A DNA stretch of 5,935 nucleotides, taken from the NCBI GenBank assembly GCA_018262135.1, contig JAGTSD010000125.1:1-5935 (forward strand). The letters are read 5' to 3'. The number at the start of each line of letters is the position of its first letter. Position 1 is the stretch's first letter. Under the pieces are notes generated by a model, which was not told the origin of the DNA, did no database searches, and was given only the letters and a program-made list of their open reading frames with translations. The position numbers and the translations under genes were made by a program. Shown in pieces: positions 5,873-5,935 of this stretch. The DNA comes from Pseudomonadota bacterium (GTDB lineage: Bacteria > Pseudomonadota > Gammaproteobacteria > Competibacterales > Competibacteraceae).

Positions 5873-5935
5873 ATGGTTTTAATTCCTGTCCTTTGCCCCA
5901 TTTGTGGTCATGATAAAATTTCAAAGCGTGGGAAA
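5873..5935 (+). CDS. InsA-like N-terminal zinc-finger protein of the insertion sequence (first 21 codons)
   Basis: The visible peptide is MVLIPVLCPICGHDKISKRGK, running to the window edge without a stop. The pattern CPxCG...KRGK is the first half of the zinc ribbon at the N-terminus of InsA-type proteins (E. coli InsA has SCPSCSATDGVVRNGK at the same place), which would continue with a G-x-QRYxC-xx-C segment. In IS1, InsA binds the terminal repeats and represses the element's promoter, and a -1 frameshift into insB makes the active transposase; whether this copy has that layout cannot be seen. Codons are AT-rich (TTA, ATT, AAA), unlike the host genes. Similar zinc ribbons open transposases of other families such as IS1595, so the family assignment rests on the terminus as well. 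Confidence 0.7.
   Translation, partial: MVLIPVLCPICGHDKISKRGK

Larger units (their letters stand above)
5791..5935 (+). mobile_element. Left end of an insertion sequence, probably IS1 family (truncated by window edge)
   Basis: Homology to the reductase ends abruptly at about 5790, and base composition switches from GC-rich to strongly AT-rich. The new sequence starts GGTAGTGTTCTAGACTTGG, which resembles IS1-family termini (E. coli IS1 starts GGTGATGCTG). About 80 bases in, a short zinc-finger ORF begins with a good ribosome binding site, as in IS1, where insA starts about 55 bases from the left end. The junction base is uncertain by one or two. The target duplication (typically 8-9 bases for IS1) cannot be seen because the right end is outside the window; the left copy would be at about 5782-5790. 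Confidence 0.75.

Noticed and set aside
1..5935. CRISPR array, toxin-antitoxin pair or phage genes
   Set aside because: No regularly spaced direct repeats, no small paired toxin/antitoxin frames, and no phage structural or integrase-like proteins were found.

Overview
The window is a GC-rich chromosomal segment, most likely from a gammaproteobacterium. The main argument is the housekeeping cluster at the left: ftsH and rlmE together on the minus strand with yhbY divergent from them, the arrangement known from Escherichia coli. The CCA-encoding tRNA-Leu and a fumarase of the roughly 505-residue Pseudomonas-like class I type agree with this. Genus cannot be decided from the sequence alone.

Layout, left to right. 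Positions 1-1168 (minus) hold the N-terminal 389 codons of the membrane protease gene ftsH, cut by the left edge before its zinc site. Positions 1238-1858 (minus) hold rlmE, the 23S rRNA 2'-O-methyltransferase. It overlaps by 14 bases a small gene for a two-helix membrane protein (1845-2117, minus), and the three genes look like one transcription unit running leftward. Only 14 bases away, yhbY (2132-2428, plus), a CRM-domain RNA-binding protein of ribosome assembly, runs the other way. A tRNA-Leu(UAA) gene with encoded CCA follows at 2458-2545 (minus), with a candidate sigma70 promoter at 2581-2609. A strong hairpin at 2630-2662 closes the next gene, a complete class I [4Fe-4S] fumarase (2674-4188, minus), which has its own candidate extended -10 promoter and a perfect GC-rich inverted repeat in its leader.

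Positions 4189-4454 are non-coding. They hold the fumarase promoter and leader, a series of small inverted repeats, and a hairpin plus T-run at 4375-4405 that reads as a terminator on the plus strand.

Positions 4455-5790 (minus) are the C-terminal half of a TorA/DMSO-reductase-family molybdoenzyme that carries a C-terminal monohaem cytochrome c domain. The gene is broken at about 5790/5791 by the left end of an AT-rich insertion sequence, probably IS1 family. The first 21 codons of the IS zinc-finger protein (InsA-like) run to the right edge on the plus strand. The rest of the element and the 5' half of the reductase gene lie outside the window.

Functionally, the left half is translation and protein quality control (ribosome assembly, rRNA methylation, tRNA, membrane proteolysis). 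The fumarase belongs to the TCA cycle. The reductase fragment points to a lost or interrupted periplasmic S- or N-oxide respiration with an unusual built-in electron-transfer domain, which is the most unusual content of the window.
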